This document shows, piece by piece, positions 15,802 through 23,994 of a stretch of DNA of 64,000 nt. Origin of the DNA: Rhodobacter sp. NTK016B (GTDB lineage: Bacteria > Pseudomonadota > Alphaproteobacteria > Rhodobacterales > Rhodobacteraceae); the NCBI RefSeq assembly GCF_017303295.1, contig NZ_JAFKOK010000002.1, forward strand, positions 248,001 through 312,000, written 5' to 3'. Each line of letters begins with the position of its first letter. Position 1 is the stretch's first letter. The notes beneath the pieces were generated by a model that did not search any database, had not been told where the DNA came from, and was given only the letters and a program-made list of their open reading frames with translations. Position numbers and translations under genes: made by a program.

Positions 15802-17961
15802 ATGCAGACCCTGCCCCAGACCCGAGACCTCGTGCTGATCGGCGGCGGCCATGCGCATGCGCTGGTGTTGCTCAAATGGGCGATGAAGCCTCTGGCCGGG
15901 GCGCGGCTGACGCTGATCGACCCCAATCCGACTGCACCCTATACCGGCATGTTGCCGGGCCTGATCGCCGGACATTTTGACCGCGCGGCGCTTGAGATGG
16001 ATCTGGTCGCGCTGGCCCGGCATGCCGGGGCGCGGTTGATTCTGGGGCGCGCGGCGGGGATCTACACACAGGCGCGGCACGTCACGGTGCCGGGCCGTCC
16101 GCCGGTGGCCTATGACGTGCTCTCGGTCGATCTGGGCATCACCTCGGACCTGCCGTCGCTGCCCGGCTTCATGGACCATGCCGTCGCTGCGAAACCCCTC
16201 GCCGCCTATGCCGCGCGCTGGGAGACCTTCGTGCGATCGGCCCCCTCCGCGCCGCATGTCACCGTGCTGGGCGCCGGGGTTGGCGGAGTCGAGCTGGCGC
16301 TGGCGATGCAGCACCGGTTGCCGTCGGCCAAGATCACCGTGATCGAACACTCGGTCGCGCTGCCGCATATGGGCCGGCGGGCGCGGGCGCGGCTGCTGGC
16401 GCTGTTGTCGGAACGCGGCATCGCGCTGATCGAGCAATGCGAGGCCGTTCGGGTCGAGAAGGACGCCGTTCTGTTGTCGGACGGCCGCAGCCTGCGCTCG
16501 GATTTCACGCTGGGCGCGGCCGGAAGCCGCCCGCAGGACTGGCTGACCGGGACCGGGCTGGCGCTGCACGACGGCTATGTGACGGTCGATCCGACGCTGC
16601 GTTCGGTCTCGCATCCCGAGATCTTCGCGGTCGGCGATTGCGCGCATATGTCGGAGAGCCCGCGCCCCAAGGCCGGCGTCTTTGCCGTACGGCAGGCGCC
16701 CTATCTGTACCACAACCTGCGCGCGGCCTTGTCCGGCGGGGCGATGCGCCGCTACCGGCCGCAGCGCGACTACCTCAAGCTGATCTCGCTGGGTGGCAAG
16801 TCCGCGCTGGCCGACAAATGGGGGCTGCCGCTGGCCGGGCGGGCCATGTGGCAGCTGAAAACGCGTATCGACCGCAAATTCATGCGGATGTTCCACGCGC
16901 TGCCCGAGATGGAAATCGCCCCCCTGCCCCGCCTCCATGCGCAGGGTCTGGCCGAGCTTGTGGGCGACAAACCCCTGTGCGGCGGCTGCGGCGCCAAGGT
17001 CGGCCCCGATGCGTTGCGCCATGCGCTGGCCGCCCTGCCGCAGACCTCGGCTCTGGAAAAGGGCGTGGGAGACGATGCGGCGGTGTTGACGATCAACGGC
17101 GCGCGGCAGGTGATTGCGACCGACCATCTGCGCGCGGTGACGGACGATCCGTGGCTGATGGCGAAGATCGCAAGCGTGCATGCGTTGGGGGATGTCTGGG
17201 CGATGGGGGCCACGCCGCAGGCAGCGCTGGCCATGCTCATCCTGCCGCGCCTGTCCGAACCGCTGCAAGCGCGGACGCTGGCCGAAATCATGGCCGGGAT
17301 GACCGAGGTGCTGCGGGACGCTGGCGCCGATCTGGCGGGTGGGCACACGACGCAAGGGGCCGAACTGACGATCGGGCTTACCGTCACCGGCATGGTCGGG
17401 GCGCGGGTGCTGACCAAGGGCGGCGGGCAACCGGGCGACGCGTTGGTGCTGACCAAGCCCATCGGCTCGGGCACGCTGCTGGCCGCCGAGATGCAGAAAA
17501 AGGCGCCGGGCCGGGCGATTGCCGCGCTCTGGCCGTTCCTGACGCAGCCGCAGGGGCGAGCTTCGGCGATCCTGTCGGGCCATGCACGCGCGATGACGGA
17601 TGTGACGGGCTTCGGGCTGGCCGGGCATCTGGACGAGATGCTGCGCGCAAGCGGGCTGGGGGCTGAGATCGCGCTTGATGCAATTCCGCTCTTCGAGGGC
17701 GCGCTGGCGATGGCCGAGGCGGGCGTCACCTCGACCATCATGCCCGCGAACCGAGCCGCGCTGCTGGGCCGAATTGCCGCGCCGACCAGCGCGCAAGCAG
17801 GTCTGCTGTTCGACCCGCAGACAGCGGGGGGCCTTCTGGCCGCAGTGCCAGAGGATTGTGTCGCCGCGCTGCTCGACGAATTGGGCGATGCAGGCTACCG
17901 CGCTGCCTGCATCGGGCATCTGCGCGACACTGACGACAGCCCGGCGCTGCGCGTGGTTTAA
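15802..17961 (+). CDS. selD: Selenide, water dikinase SelD fused to an N-terminal NADH-dehydrogenase-like FAD domain
   Basis: 719 residues. Residues 1 to about 375 are a pyridine-nucleotide-disulfide/NDH-2-type oxidoreductase: LVLIGGGHAHALVL at the FAD site, VTVLGAGVGGVELAL at the NADH site, and FAVGDCAH near the end. Residues about 390-719 are SelD, which makes selenophosphate from selenide and ATP: GGCGAKVGP supplies Cys396 and Lys399 (Cys17 and Lys20 of E. coli SelD), GVGDDAAV is the ATP-binding motif. The second Cys of the E. coli GCGCK motif is Ala here. Such fusions are known in proteobacteria. Start ATG has GGAGG upstream. It ends convergently with the Lrp gene. Confidence 0.93.
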   Translation: MQTLPQTRDLVLIGGGHAHALVLLKWAMKPLAGARLTLIDPNPTAPYTGMLPGLIAGHFDRAALEMDLVALARHAGARLILGRAAGIYTQARHVTVPGRPPVAYDVLSVDLGITSDLPSLPGFMDHAVAAKPLAAYAARWETFVRSAPSAPHVTVLGAGVGGVELALAMQHRLPSAKITVIEHSVALPHMGRRARARLLALLSERGIALIEQCEAVRVEKDAVLLSDGRSLRSDFTLGAAGSRPQDWLTGTGLALHDGYVTVDPTLRSVSHPEIFAVGDCAHMSESPRPKAGVFAVRQAPYLYHNLRAALSGGAMRRYRPQRDYLKLISLGGKSALADKWGLPLAGRAMWQLKTRIDRKFMRMFHALPEMEIAPLPRLHAQGLAELVGDKPLCGGCGAKVGPDALRHALAALPQTSALEKGVGDDAAVLTINGARQVIATDHLRAVTDDPWLMAKIASVHALGDVWAMGATPQAALAMLILPRLSEPLQARTLAEIMAGMTEVLRDAGADLAGGHTTQGAELTIGLTVTGMVGARVLTKGGGQPGDALVLTKPIGSGTLLAAEMQKKAPGRAIAALWPFLTQPQGRASAILSGHARAMTDVTGFGLAGHLDEMLRASGLGAEIALDAIPLFEGALAMAEAGVTSTIMPANRAALLGRIAAPTSAQAGLLFDPQTAGGLLAAVPEDCVAALLDELGDAGYRAACIGHLRDTDDSPALRVV

Positions 17962-18419
17962 AGCGGAATCGGTCGATCCTCGATCATCGCTTCCATGGCG
18001 AAATACGAGGTGACGGCCTCAAGCTCGAGCTTCTCGGTCACGCGCTGATAGACCCGGTCGAACCCGGCGATATCGGGGGTGACGATCTTCAGCATGTAAT
18101 CGAAGTCGCCGCTGATCCGATACAGGCTGACCACTTCGGGGATCGATTCCAGATGCGTGCGGAAACTGCGCAGCCACTCCGCCGAATGCCGCCGCGTCTT
18201 GACCATCGAGAACACGACCAGCGAGGCACCCGCCGCTTCGCGGTCCAGCCGCGCGGCATAGCCCTTGATCACGCCGCTGGCCTCAAGCGCCTTCAGCCGC
18301 CGCCAGAGCGCGTTTTGCGACAGGCCGACATCTTCGGCCAACGCCCGTTGCGAGCGCGAGGATTCGATCTGCAGCTCGCGCAAGATGCGCCGGTCCATTT
18401 CATCGAGTTTATGTGCCAT
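17958..18419 (-). CDS. Lrp/AsnC family transcriptional regulator
   Basis: 153 residues: N-terminal winged HTH (DEMDRRILRELQIESSRSQ, LAEDVGLSQNALWRRLKALEASGVI) and C-terminal RAM ligand domain (SIPEVVSLYRISGDFDYMLKI). Lrp-type proteins bind amino acids and usually regulate the divergent neighbour, here the PLP enzyme at 18533. Its stop codon shares the palindrome TTTAAA with the stop of selD, so the convergent genes overlap by three bases. Confidence 0.9.
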   Translation of the reverse strand: MAHKLDEMDRRILRELQIESSRSQRALAEDVGLSQNALWRRLKALEASGVIKGYAARLDREAAGASLVVFSMVKTRRHSAEWLRSFRTHLESIPEVVSLYRISGDFDYMLKIVTPDIAGFDRVYQRVTEKLELEAVTSYFAMEAMIEDRPIPL

Positions 18420-18532
18420 ATTTCGATCATATGACCCAATTCACTACTCATCAAGCGGGAATACTGTGAACACTTTGCACCAAAAGCGTGAGATTGATTT
18501 CCCAAAGACCACCACCCCGCGAGAGAGCTCCG
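18420..18532. promoter_or_regulatory. Divergent promoter region, Lrp regulator / PLP enzyme
   Basis: 113 AT-richer bases between the two divergent starts. No clear sigma-70 boxes or palindrome were picked out by eye; autoregulation and control of the PLP gene from here is inferred from the layout. Confidence 0.35.
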
Positions 18533-20002
18533 ATGCCCAAGGATATGACCGCCCAGCCCGCCCCCCTGTTCGACCGCTTTGCCCAGACTCTGGCCCAGTC
18601 TCTGGCAGAAGCGGGCGGGGTCGACGCGATCCGCGCGGGCCTGATCGGCGAGGGGCAGGAGATCGTCACGCCCTTCGGCACCAAGACGCTGACCTATGCC
18701 GATTACACCGCGTCGGGCCGGGCGCTGATGCAGATCGAGCAACTGGTCCTGACCGAGATCCTCCCGATCTATTCCAACAGCCATACCGAAGCCTCGCATT
18801 GCGGTAAGCAGATCACCCGGATGCGCGCCGCTGCCCGCGCTGTCGTGGCGCGCGAAACCGGTGCGGATGCGGGCTGTCACGTGATCTTCGGCGGATCGGG
18901 CGCGACCGCGGGTCTGAACCGGCTGGTGGCGCTGGCCGATATTCCGGGCCGCGTCGCGCGGGGCGAGGATGTGCGCGTGATCCATGGCCCCTACGAACAC
19001 CATTCAAACCTGCTGCCGTGGCGCGAAAGCGGCGCCAAGGTGACCGAGATCCCGCGCGCCCCGGCGGGGGGCGTGGATCTGGACGCGCTGGCCGAGGCGC
19101 TGGCGCAGACCAAAGGCGCCGATCTGGTGATCGGGACGTTCTCGGCCGCGTCCAACGTCACGGGCGAGATCACCGATGTGCAGGCGGTGACCCGGATGCT
19201 GAAACAGGCGGGCGCGCTGTCGGTCTGGGACTATGCCTGCGCCGGACCCTATCTGCCGATGCGGATGGTCGAGGATGGGGTGCAGAAGGATGCGATCGTC
19301 TTCTCGCCGCATAAATTCGTGGGCGGGCCGGGGGCCAGCGGCGTGCTGGTCGTGCGCGACACGCTGGTTTGCCGCGATACGCCGACCCAGCCGGGCGGCG
19401 GCACGGTGCAATTCACCTCGCCCTGGACCGAGGTCTACGCGACCCGCGTCGAGGCACGCGAAGAAGCAGGCACGCCGAACGTGCTGGGCGATATCCGCGC
19501 GGCGCTGGCGCTGGAAGTGAAGCGCGTCGTCGGTACCGAGGCGATCGAGGCCCGCGAGCATGAGCTTCGCGCCCGAGCGCTGGCGGCTTGGGCCGATCTG
19601 CCGGGCTTGCGGTTGCTTTCCCCCGGCGGCGAGACACCCGCCCTGCCGATCTTCTCGTTCCAGATCCATGGCGAGCACGGCCACATCCATCCGCAGCTTG
19701 TCACGCGGATGCTGTCGGATGTGCACGGCGTTCAGGCGCGCGGCGGTTGCGCCTGCGCCGGGCCTTTTGCGCACCGGCTTCTGGGCATCGACCGCGCGGC
19801 GTCCGAGGCTTTGCAGGCCCGGCTGGCGGCGGGCGAAGAGATGGCGAAACCGGGCTGGACGCGGCTCAATCTGGGCTGGTGCCACGATGATGCGCAGGCT
19901 GACCAAATCATCGGGGCGGTGCGCGATATCGTGCTGCGCGCGGATGCGCTGGCGCCGCTCTACACGGTCGATCCGGCAACGGCGCGCTGGCGCGCGGCCT
20001 GA
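18533..20002 (+). CDS. Class-V aminotransferase-fold PLP enzyme, cysteine-desulfurase-like
   Basis: 489 residues from the ATG at 18533; the in-frame ATG at 18488 lacks a ribosome site. PLP-binding Lys261 is in FSPHKFVGGPG; SNSHTEASHCG and HGPYEHHSNLLPW are typical of the group-II desulfurase/kynureninase superfamily. RGGCACAGPFAHRLLG places Cys408 (and Cys406) where SufS/CsdA carry the catalytic Cys in RTGHHCAMP. Substrate is not determined: cysteine, selenocysteine or another amino acid. Divergent to an Lrp regulator and downstream of selD on the same strand, which makes a sulfur or selenium-handling role worth considering. About 60 residues longer than SufS. Confidence 0.8.
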   Translation: MPKDMTAQPAPLFDRFAQTLAQSLAEAGGVDAIRAGLIGEGQEIVTPFGTKTLTYADYTASGRALMQIEQLVLTEILPIYSNSHTEASHCGKQITRMRAAARAVVARETGADAGCHVIFGGSGATAGLNRLVALADIPGRVARGEDVRVIHGPYEHHSNLLPWRESGAKVTEIPRAPAGGVDLDALAEALAQTKGADLVIGTFSAASNVTGEITDVQAVTRMLKQAGALSVWDYACAGPYLPMRMVEDGVQKDAIVFSPHKFVGGPGASGVLVVRDTLVCRDTPTQPGGGTVQFTSPWTEVYATRVEAREEAGTPNVLGDIRAALALEVKRVVGTEAIEAREHELRARALAAWADLPGLRLLSPGGETPALPIFSFQIHGEHGHIHPQLVTRMLSDVHGVQARGGCACAGPFAHRLLGIDRAASEALQARLAAGEEMAKPGWTRLNLGWCHDDAQADQIIGAVRDIVLRADALAPLYTVDPATARWRAA

Positions 20003-20010
20003 CCCGAAAC

Positions 20011-20039
20011 CGGCGGGCCGGATCAGATCCGGCCCGCCG
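20011..20039. terminator. Perfect 14-bp stem-loop after the PLP enzyme gene
   Basis: CGGCGGGCCGGATC (20011-20024), one A, GATCCGGCCCGCCG (20026-20039). No T-run follows on either strand. It separates convergent genes and may act as a bidirectional RNA-end or terminator. Confidence 0.5.
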
Positions 20040-20095
20040 TCACCCGGGTTCCGCCCCCCCCCTGAGGGTGCCGTTTTCCCAACCCTGGCTTTCCG

Positions 20096-20794
20096 TCAAC
20101 CCTGCCCGCTGCGGCGCATGTAGATCATCGCGTAGCCGTCGCGGATCGCCTCGGTGATCTGTTCCAGCCGCCCGTCGATATGCGTCTGCAACAGGTCCCG
20201 TGCCTTGGCGGCATCGCCCGACGCGACCGCTTCGAGGATTTCCAGATGCTCGCCCTGCGTATGGCGACGGCGCCCGCGCTCCATATTGACCCAGCGCACG
20301 AAGCGGATACGGGCGTTGATATCCTTGAGAACATGCAGCATCTCGGCATTGCCCGACAGCGCGGCGAGACGCTCGTGGAAGCCTTCGTCCAACCGCACAA
20401 GGTCGTAGACGCTGCGCGTGGGATCGTCGCGGCGGCTGATTTCCAGAAATCCCCGGATCTCTTCGATCGCTTCGGGCGTTGCACGCTCGACCGCGAGTTC
20501 GGCCAGCATCATCTCGAGCCGCTGGCGCATCTCGTAGAGATCGAACACCTCTTTCACTTCGAGATTGCGGCGGAAGAATCCCTTGCCGGCGGTGAAGGTC
20601 AGGAAGCCGTCCGCGACAAGCCGGTTGAGCGCCTCGCGCAGCGGCGTGCGGCTCACGCCGAACCGCTTGGACAGCTCGACTTCGTTGATCCGGTCGCCCG
20701 GCAACAGGTCGAAGCGGATCGCCTGTTCGCGCAGGTCTTCATAAACCCGTTCCACACTGCTCAGCGGCGGCGCGTCTTCCCCACGCGGTGCCAT
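20096..20794 (-). CDS. GntR family (FadR/FCD) transcriptional regulator
   Basis: 232 residues. N-terminal wHTH (LPGDRINEVELSKRFGVSR, TPLREALNRLVADGFL), C-terminal all-helical FCD ligand domain (FDLYEMRQRLEMMLAELA, LDEGFHERLAALSGN, HLEILEAVASGD) with His and Asp positions for a metal-bound carboxylate. Last gene of the hyuAB/transport operon, four bases after the M24 gene, so it probably represses this operon in response to a substrate or product. Confidence 0.9.
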   Translation of the reverse strand: MAPRGEDAPPLSSVERVYEDLREQAIRFDLLPGDRINEVELSKRFGVSRTPLREALNRLVADGFLTFTAGKGFFRRNLEVKEVFDLYEMRQRLEMMLAELAVERATPEAIEEIRGFLEISRRDDPTRSVYDLVRLDEGFHERLAALSGNAEMLHVLKDINARIRFVRWVNMERGRRRHTQGEHLEILEAVASGDAAKARDLLQTHIDGRLEQITEAIRDGYAMIYMRRSGQG

Positions 20795-20797
20795 GAC

Positions 20798-22021
20798 CTA
20801 GACCCTCGCTTTAAGGAAATCGCGGGGCAGCGTGGTAAATCGCCGATGGCCGTCTTTTGTAATCACGAAACACTCCTCCACCTGAAACCCGCCGAGGCCC
20901 CGCACGTAAAGCGGCGTCTCCAGCGCAATCACCATGCCCGGTTCCAAAGACCGTGTCTCGACCGGAGACAGATACGGCCCCTGCTCGCCCATTCCGAGAC
21001 CCATCGTATGCCCGATATGCCCCCGCGTGTACCACCCAAGGCCCGCTGCGCGCACCGCGTCCTGCCCGGCATGGAAAACGTCGCACATGGGCGTGCCGGG
21101 CACCAGAAGCGGAATTGCCGCATCCATGCCCGCGCAGACAGCATCCATGATACGCCGCGCTTCCGGGCCGGGCGCGCCGAAGGTCAGCGTGCGCCCGGTA
21201 TCCGAGCCGTAGCCATGGATCGAGACCGCGCAGTCAAAGAAGACAAGCTCTTCGCCGGTAACGCGCGGCCCGCCCGCGATGACGGGCGACACCGCCCCGC
21301 CGATCGAGGCCGTGACGCGGGTGCCGTTGAAACCGCTGTCGGGATTGCCCCCCAGCGCATCGGTGACGGCCGCATCGTAGATCTGCTTGAGCCCGACGGT
21401 ATCGAGCCCCCTGAGCGGCGCATCCGCGACCGCGAGAAGCCCGATCTCGGCCAGCCGCGTGGCCTCGACCATGCAGGCGATTTCCCAGTCAGTCTTGTAG
21501 AGCCGCAGGTCGGTGAAGACGCCCGCCGCCTCGGAAAACCGGGCCTTAGGCAGGGCCTCGGTCAGCAATGCGAAAGCCTGCGCGCTGACGGCGTTCATCT
21601 CGATCCCGATCCGCCCGGCATCGAGTCCCCGCTCGGCCAGCGCCTGTGCAAGGCTGCGCATGTTGGCTCCCAGATCGAAACGCGGGCTGGGCTTGGACGT
21701 GATCCCGGCCGTGCCTGCGCGGATCTCCTGCAAATCGCCGATCTCGATCCAGATCGGATAGGTCTGGATGGCGCCCAACTGGTTGTCGACCTTCGCAGCA
21801 TCCTCGACCCAGCTTGCGATCAGGATCATCGGTTCCAGCGCGGGATCGGCGGGGATCAGCGCGACCGAGCCGCCGGGATTGTCGAAATAATTCGCAAATC
21901 CGGTGACATAGCGAAAGTTCGCCCCGCCCCAGGCAAGGATCGCATCCATGCCGGCGGCCTGCATGAGCGCACGCAGGCGGTCCATGTCGCAGGGATACTG
22001 GGCGGGGGATACCTTTGTCAT
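20798..22021 (-). CDS. M24 family metallopeptidase, creatinase/Xaa-Pro dipeptidase-like
   Basis: 407 residues from the ATG at 22021 (the TTG at 22033 is less likely). Creatinase N-terminal domain, then the pita-bread domain. The M24 metal ligands appear present: two Asp in DCAVSIHGYGSDTGRT, His in RGHIGHTMG, Glu in IALETPLY and Glu in QVEECFVI. Members cleave Xaa-Pro peptides or, as creatinase, hydrolyse creatine to sarcosine and urea without metals. Sitting in a hydantoinase operon suggests a small amide or ureido substrate rather than peptides. The gene starts nine bases after hyuB. Confidence 0.85.
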   Translation of the reverse strand: MTKVSPAQYPCDMDRLRALMQAAGMDAILAWGGANFRYVTGFANYFDNPGGSVALIPADPALEPMILIASWVEDAAKVDNQLGAIQTYPIWIEIGDLQEIRAGTAGITSKPSPRFDLGANMRSLAQALAERGLDAGRIGIEMNAVSAQAFALLTEALPKARFSEAAGVFTDLRLYKTDWEIACMVEATRLAEIGLLAVADAPLRGLDTVGLKQIYDAAVTDALGGNPDSGFNGTRVTASIGGAVSPVIAGGPRVTGEELVFFDCAVSIHGYGSDTGRTLTFGAPGPEARRIMDAVCAGMDAAIPLLVPGTPMCDVFHAGQDAVRAAGLGWYTRGHIGHTMGLGMGEQGPYLSPVETRSLEPGMVIALETPLYVRGLGGFQVEECFVITKDGHRRFTTLPRDFLKARV

Positions 22022-22029
22022 CGCGGGCC

Positions 22030-23994
22030 TCAATACAGGGTGTCGATCAGCGCATCGATGCGCGCGCGATCGGGCGGATTGCCCGCGCGGGTCTCGGTCA
22101 GGATTGCCGCTTCCAGCGGCCCGCGCAGCGTGTCGCGCTGCGGTGCGGACCGGTCAAGAAGCGCCGCGATCATCGCCGCCTGCACGTCTTCGGGCCAGTC
22201 CCGCTCGAACGCGGCGCGCTTGGCACCCATATCGGTGCCGGTCGCGGCTTCGTGCCCCTGACGCAGCGCCTCGGTCGCGGCGTCGTCCACCGCGCTGTCG
22301 GCGATCACGACGCCGTAGAATGCCTGCGCCGCCTCGGGCGAGACATAACCCTGCATGACATCGGCCAGCACCTGCGCGGGCGGACGCTGGAACGGATCGC
22401 CATAGCCGCCACCGGTGGGCGAAACGAATTCGACCCGGTCACCGCGTTTCAGCTCGACAAGGTCGATCTGGCCCAGATCGCGCGCGCCGTCGCTGCCGGG
22501 GTTCAGCACAACCTGCGTATTCGCGCCTGCCTTGCCGCCATGACTGCCCCAGGCGTTGAACTGGAACCGCTCAAGCCCGCGCGCGGTCAGGGCGGTGCCG
22601 TCCTGCAGGTTGCGCATCCGGAACCGGATTCCCGCCCCGCCCCGCAGCCGCCCGGCGGCGGCGCTGTCGGTAGCGTAACCGTATTCCTCGACGATGAGCG
22701 GCATTTCGGCTTCGAGCACTTCGTTGGGTACGTTGCGCAGCCAGCCGCCGGTAAAGGATGTGCCATCGACGCCATCCTGTGCGGGGCGCCCGCCCGATCC
22801 GCCGGTCAGCGGCTGCGCCACGGTGATCCGGCGCTTGCCGGTTTCCATGTCCATGTTCGACACCAGCACGATGGCAATCGCCCCGGCCGAAGCCGCAGGC
22901 GTCGCTTCGGGCAAAGCCTGTGCGAGACAGGCCATGATGCAATCCATCACCCGGATAAAAGTCGCGGCGCGCACGCCATAAGCGCGACCCGGATCCGGGT
23001 TCAGGATCGTGCCCTGCGGGATCGTCATCTTCATCGGGCGGGTAAGGCCCGAATTATATGGGATCTCGGGGTCGAGCGTGCGGAAATAGTTCAGCATCGC
23101 CAAGGACATCATGTAATGCCCCGGCTGCCCATAGGTGGGCAGGTTGAAGGCCGCGCGCACCTGCAGGTCCGAACCCGTGAAATCGAGCAGGATCTCGTCG
23201 CCCCTGACCTCCATCGTCAGGGCGATGCGGATCGGGCGGTCGACGCCGACCTCGATCTCCATGTAATCGGACGCCGAATAGCGCCCGTCGGGGATCGTCG
23301 CGATGATCTTGCGCGCGCGCTCTTCGGCGCTGGACAGAAGGTCGGCGATACCGTCGCGCACCGCGGCGCGGCCATAGCGGACAGCCAGTTCCTTGACCCG
23401 CCGCTCGGCGGTGGTGAGCGAGGCCAGCTCGGCCTTGATGTCGCCCCAGTTCTGGTCGGGGATGCGGCAATTCAGCAAGATCAGCCTTACCACATCGTCA
23501 TTCATCACGCCCGCCTTGATCAGCTTTAGCGGCGGGATGCGCAGGCCCTCTTCCCAGACATCGCGCGCGACCGGCGTGATCGAGCCCAGAACACGCCCGC
23601 CCACATCCGAGGAATGGATGAAGTTGAAGGCAAAGGCGATGATCTCGCCCTCGATGAAAATCGGCCGCCAGACCCAGATATCGGGCAGGTGCGTGGACAG
23701 GCCGCGCGTAGTGTCGGGATCGTTGGCGATACAGACATCGCCCTCTTCGTAGTGATCGAAGGCACCGATGGCTTCCCAGCCGGGCAGCCCCACCATAAGG
23801 CTGACGGCGGCCTCGGTCGGCGCAGCCAGAACCTCGCCCGTGGGCGCGACGAGGCAGGCGCCGAAATCGCCGGTTTCTTTCACGAAGACGGTGAAGCCGG
23901 TGCGCAGGGTAACGCTGGCCATTTCCTCGACAATCGCCTGAAAGCGGTTGCGGAAGATTTCCAGTTGAACGGGGCTGGTCTTGATCGGGCTCAT
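22030..23994 (-). CDS. hyuB: Hydantoinase B / oxoprolinase beta-type subunit
   Basis: 654 residues, full length for HyuB (PF02538). Typical segments: the N-terminal SPVQLEIFRNRFQAIVEEM, LLDFTGSDLQVRA, and SPTGGGYGDPFQRP near the C-terminus. With HyuA it forms an ATP-dependent cyclic amidase (N-methylhydantoinase, 5-oxoprolinase or related). Substrate cannot be decided from sequence. ATGA-coupled to hyuA. Confidence 0.92.
   Translation of the reverse strand: MSPIKTSPVQLEIFRNRFQAIVEEMASVTLRTGFTVFVKETGDFGACLVAPTGEVLAAPTEAAVSLMVGLPGWEAIGAFDHYEEGDVCIANDPDTTRGLSTHLPDIWVWRPIFIEGEIIAFAFNFIHSSDVGGRVLGSITPVARDVWEEGLRIPPLKLIKAGVMNDDVVRLILLNCRIPDQNWGDIKAELASLTTAERRVKELAVRYGRAAVRDGIADLLSSAEERARKIIATIPDGRYSASDYMEIEVGVDRPIRIALTMEVRGDEILLDFTGSDLQVRAAFNLPTYGQPGHYMMSLAMLNYFRTLDPEIPYNSGLTRPMKMTIPQGTILNPDPGRAYGVRAATFIRVMDCIMACLAQALPEATPAASAGAIAIVLVSNMDMETGKRRITVAQPLTGGSGGRPAQDGVDGTSFTGGWLRNVPNEVLEAEMPLIVEEYGYATDSAAAGRLRGGAGIRFRMRNLQDGTALTARGLERFQFNAWGSHGGKAGANTQVVLNPGSDGARDLGQIDLVELKRGDRVEFVSPTGGGYGDPFQRPPAQVLADVMQGYVSPEAAQAFYGVVIADSAVDDAATEALRQGHEAATGTDMGAKRAAFERDWPEDVQAAMIAALLDRSAPQRDTLRGPLEAAILTETRAGNPPDRARIDALIDTLY

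Noticed and set aside
15667-17919. A 750-codon open frame on the minus strand opposite selD
   Set aside because: Complementary to the complete SelD fusion; no protein motifs and no ribosome site.
20180-22261. A 693-codon plus-strand frame across GntR, M24 and hyuB
   Set aside because: Spans three genes on the other strand and shows no domain.
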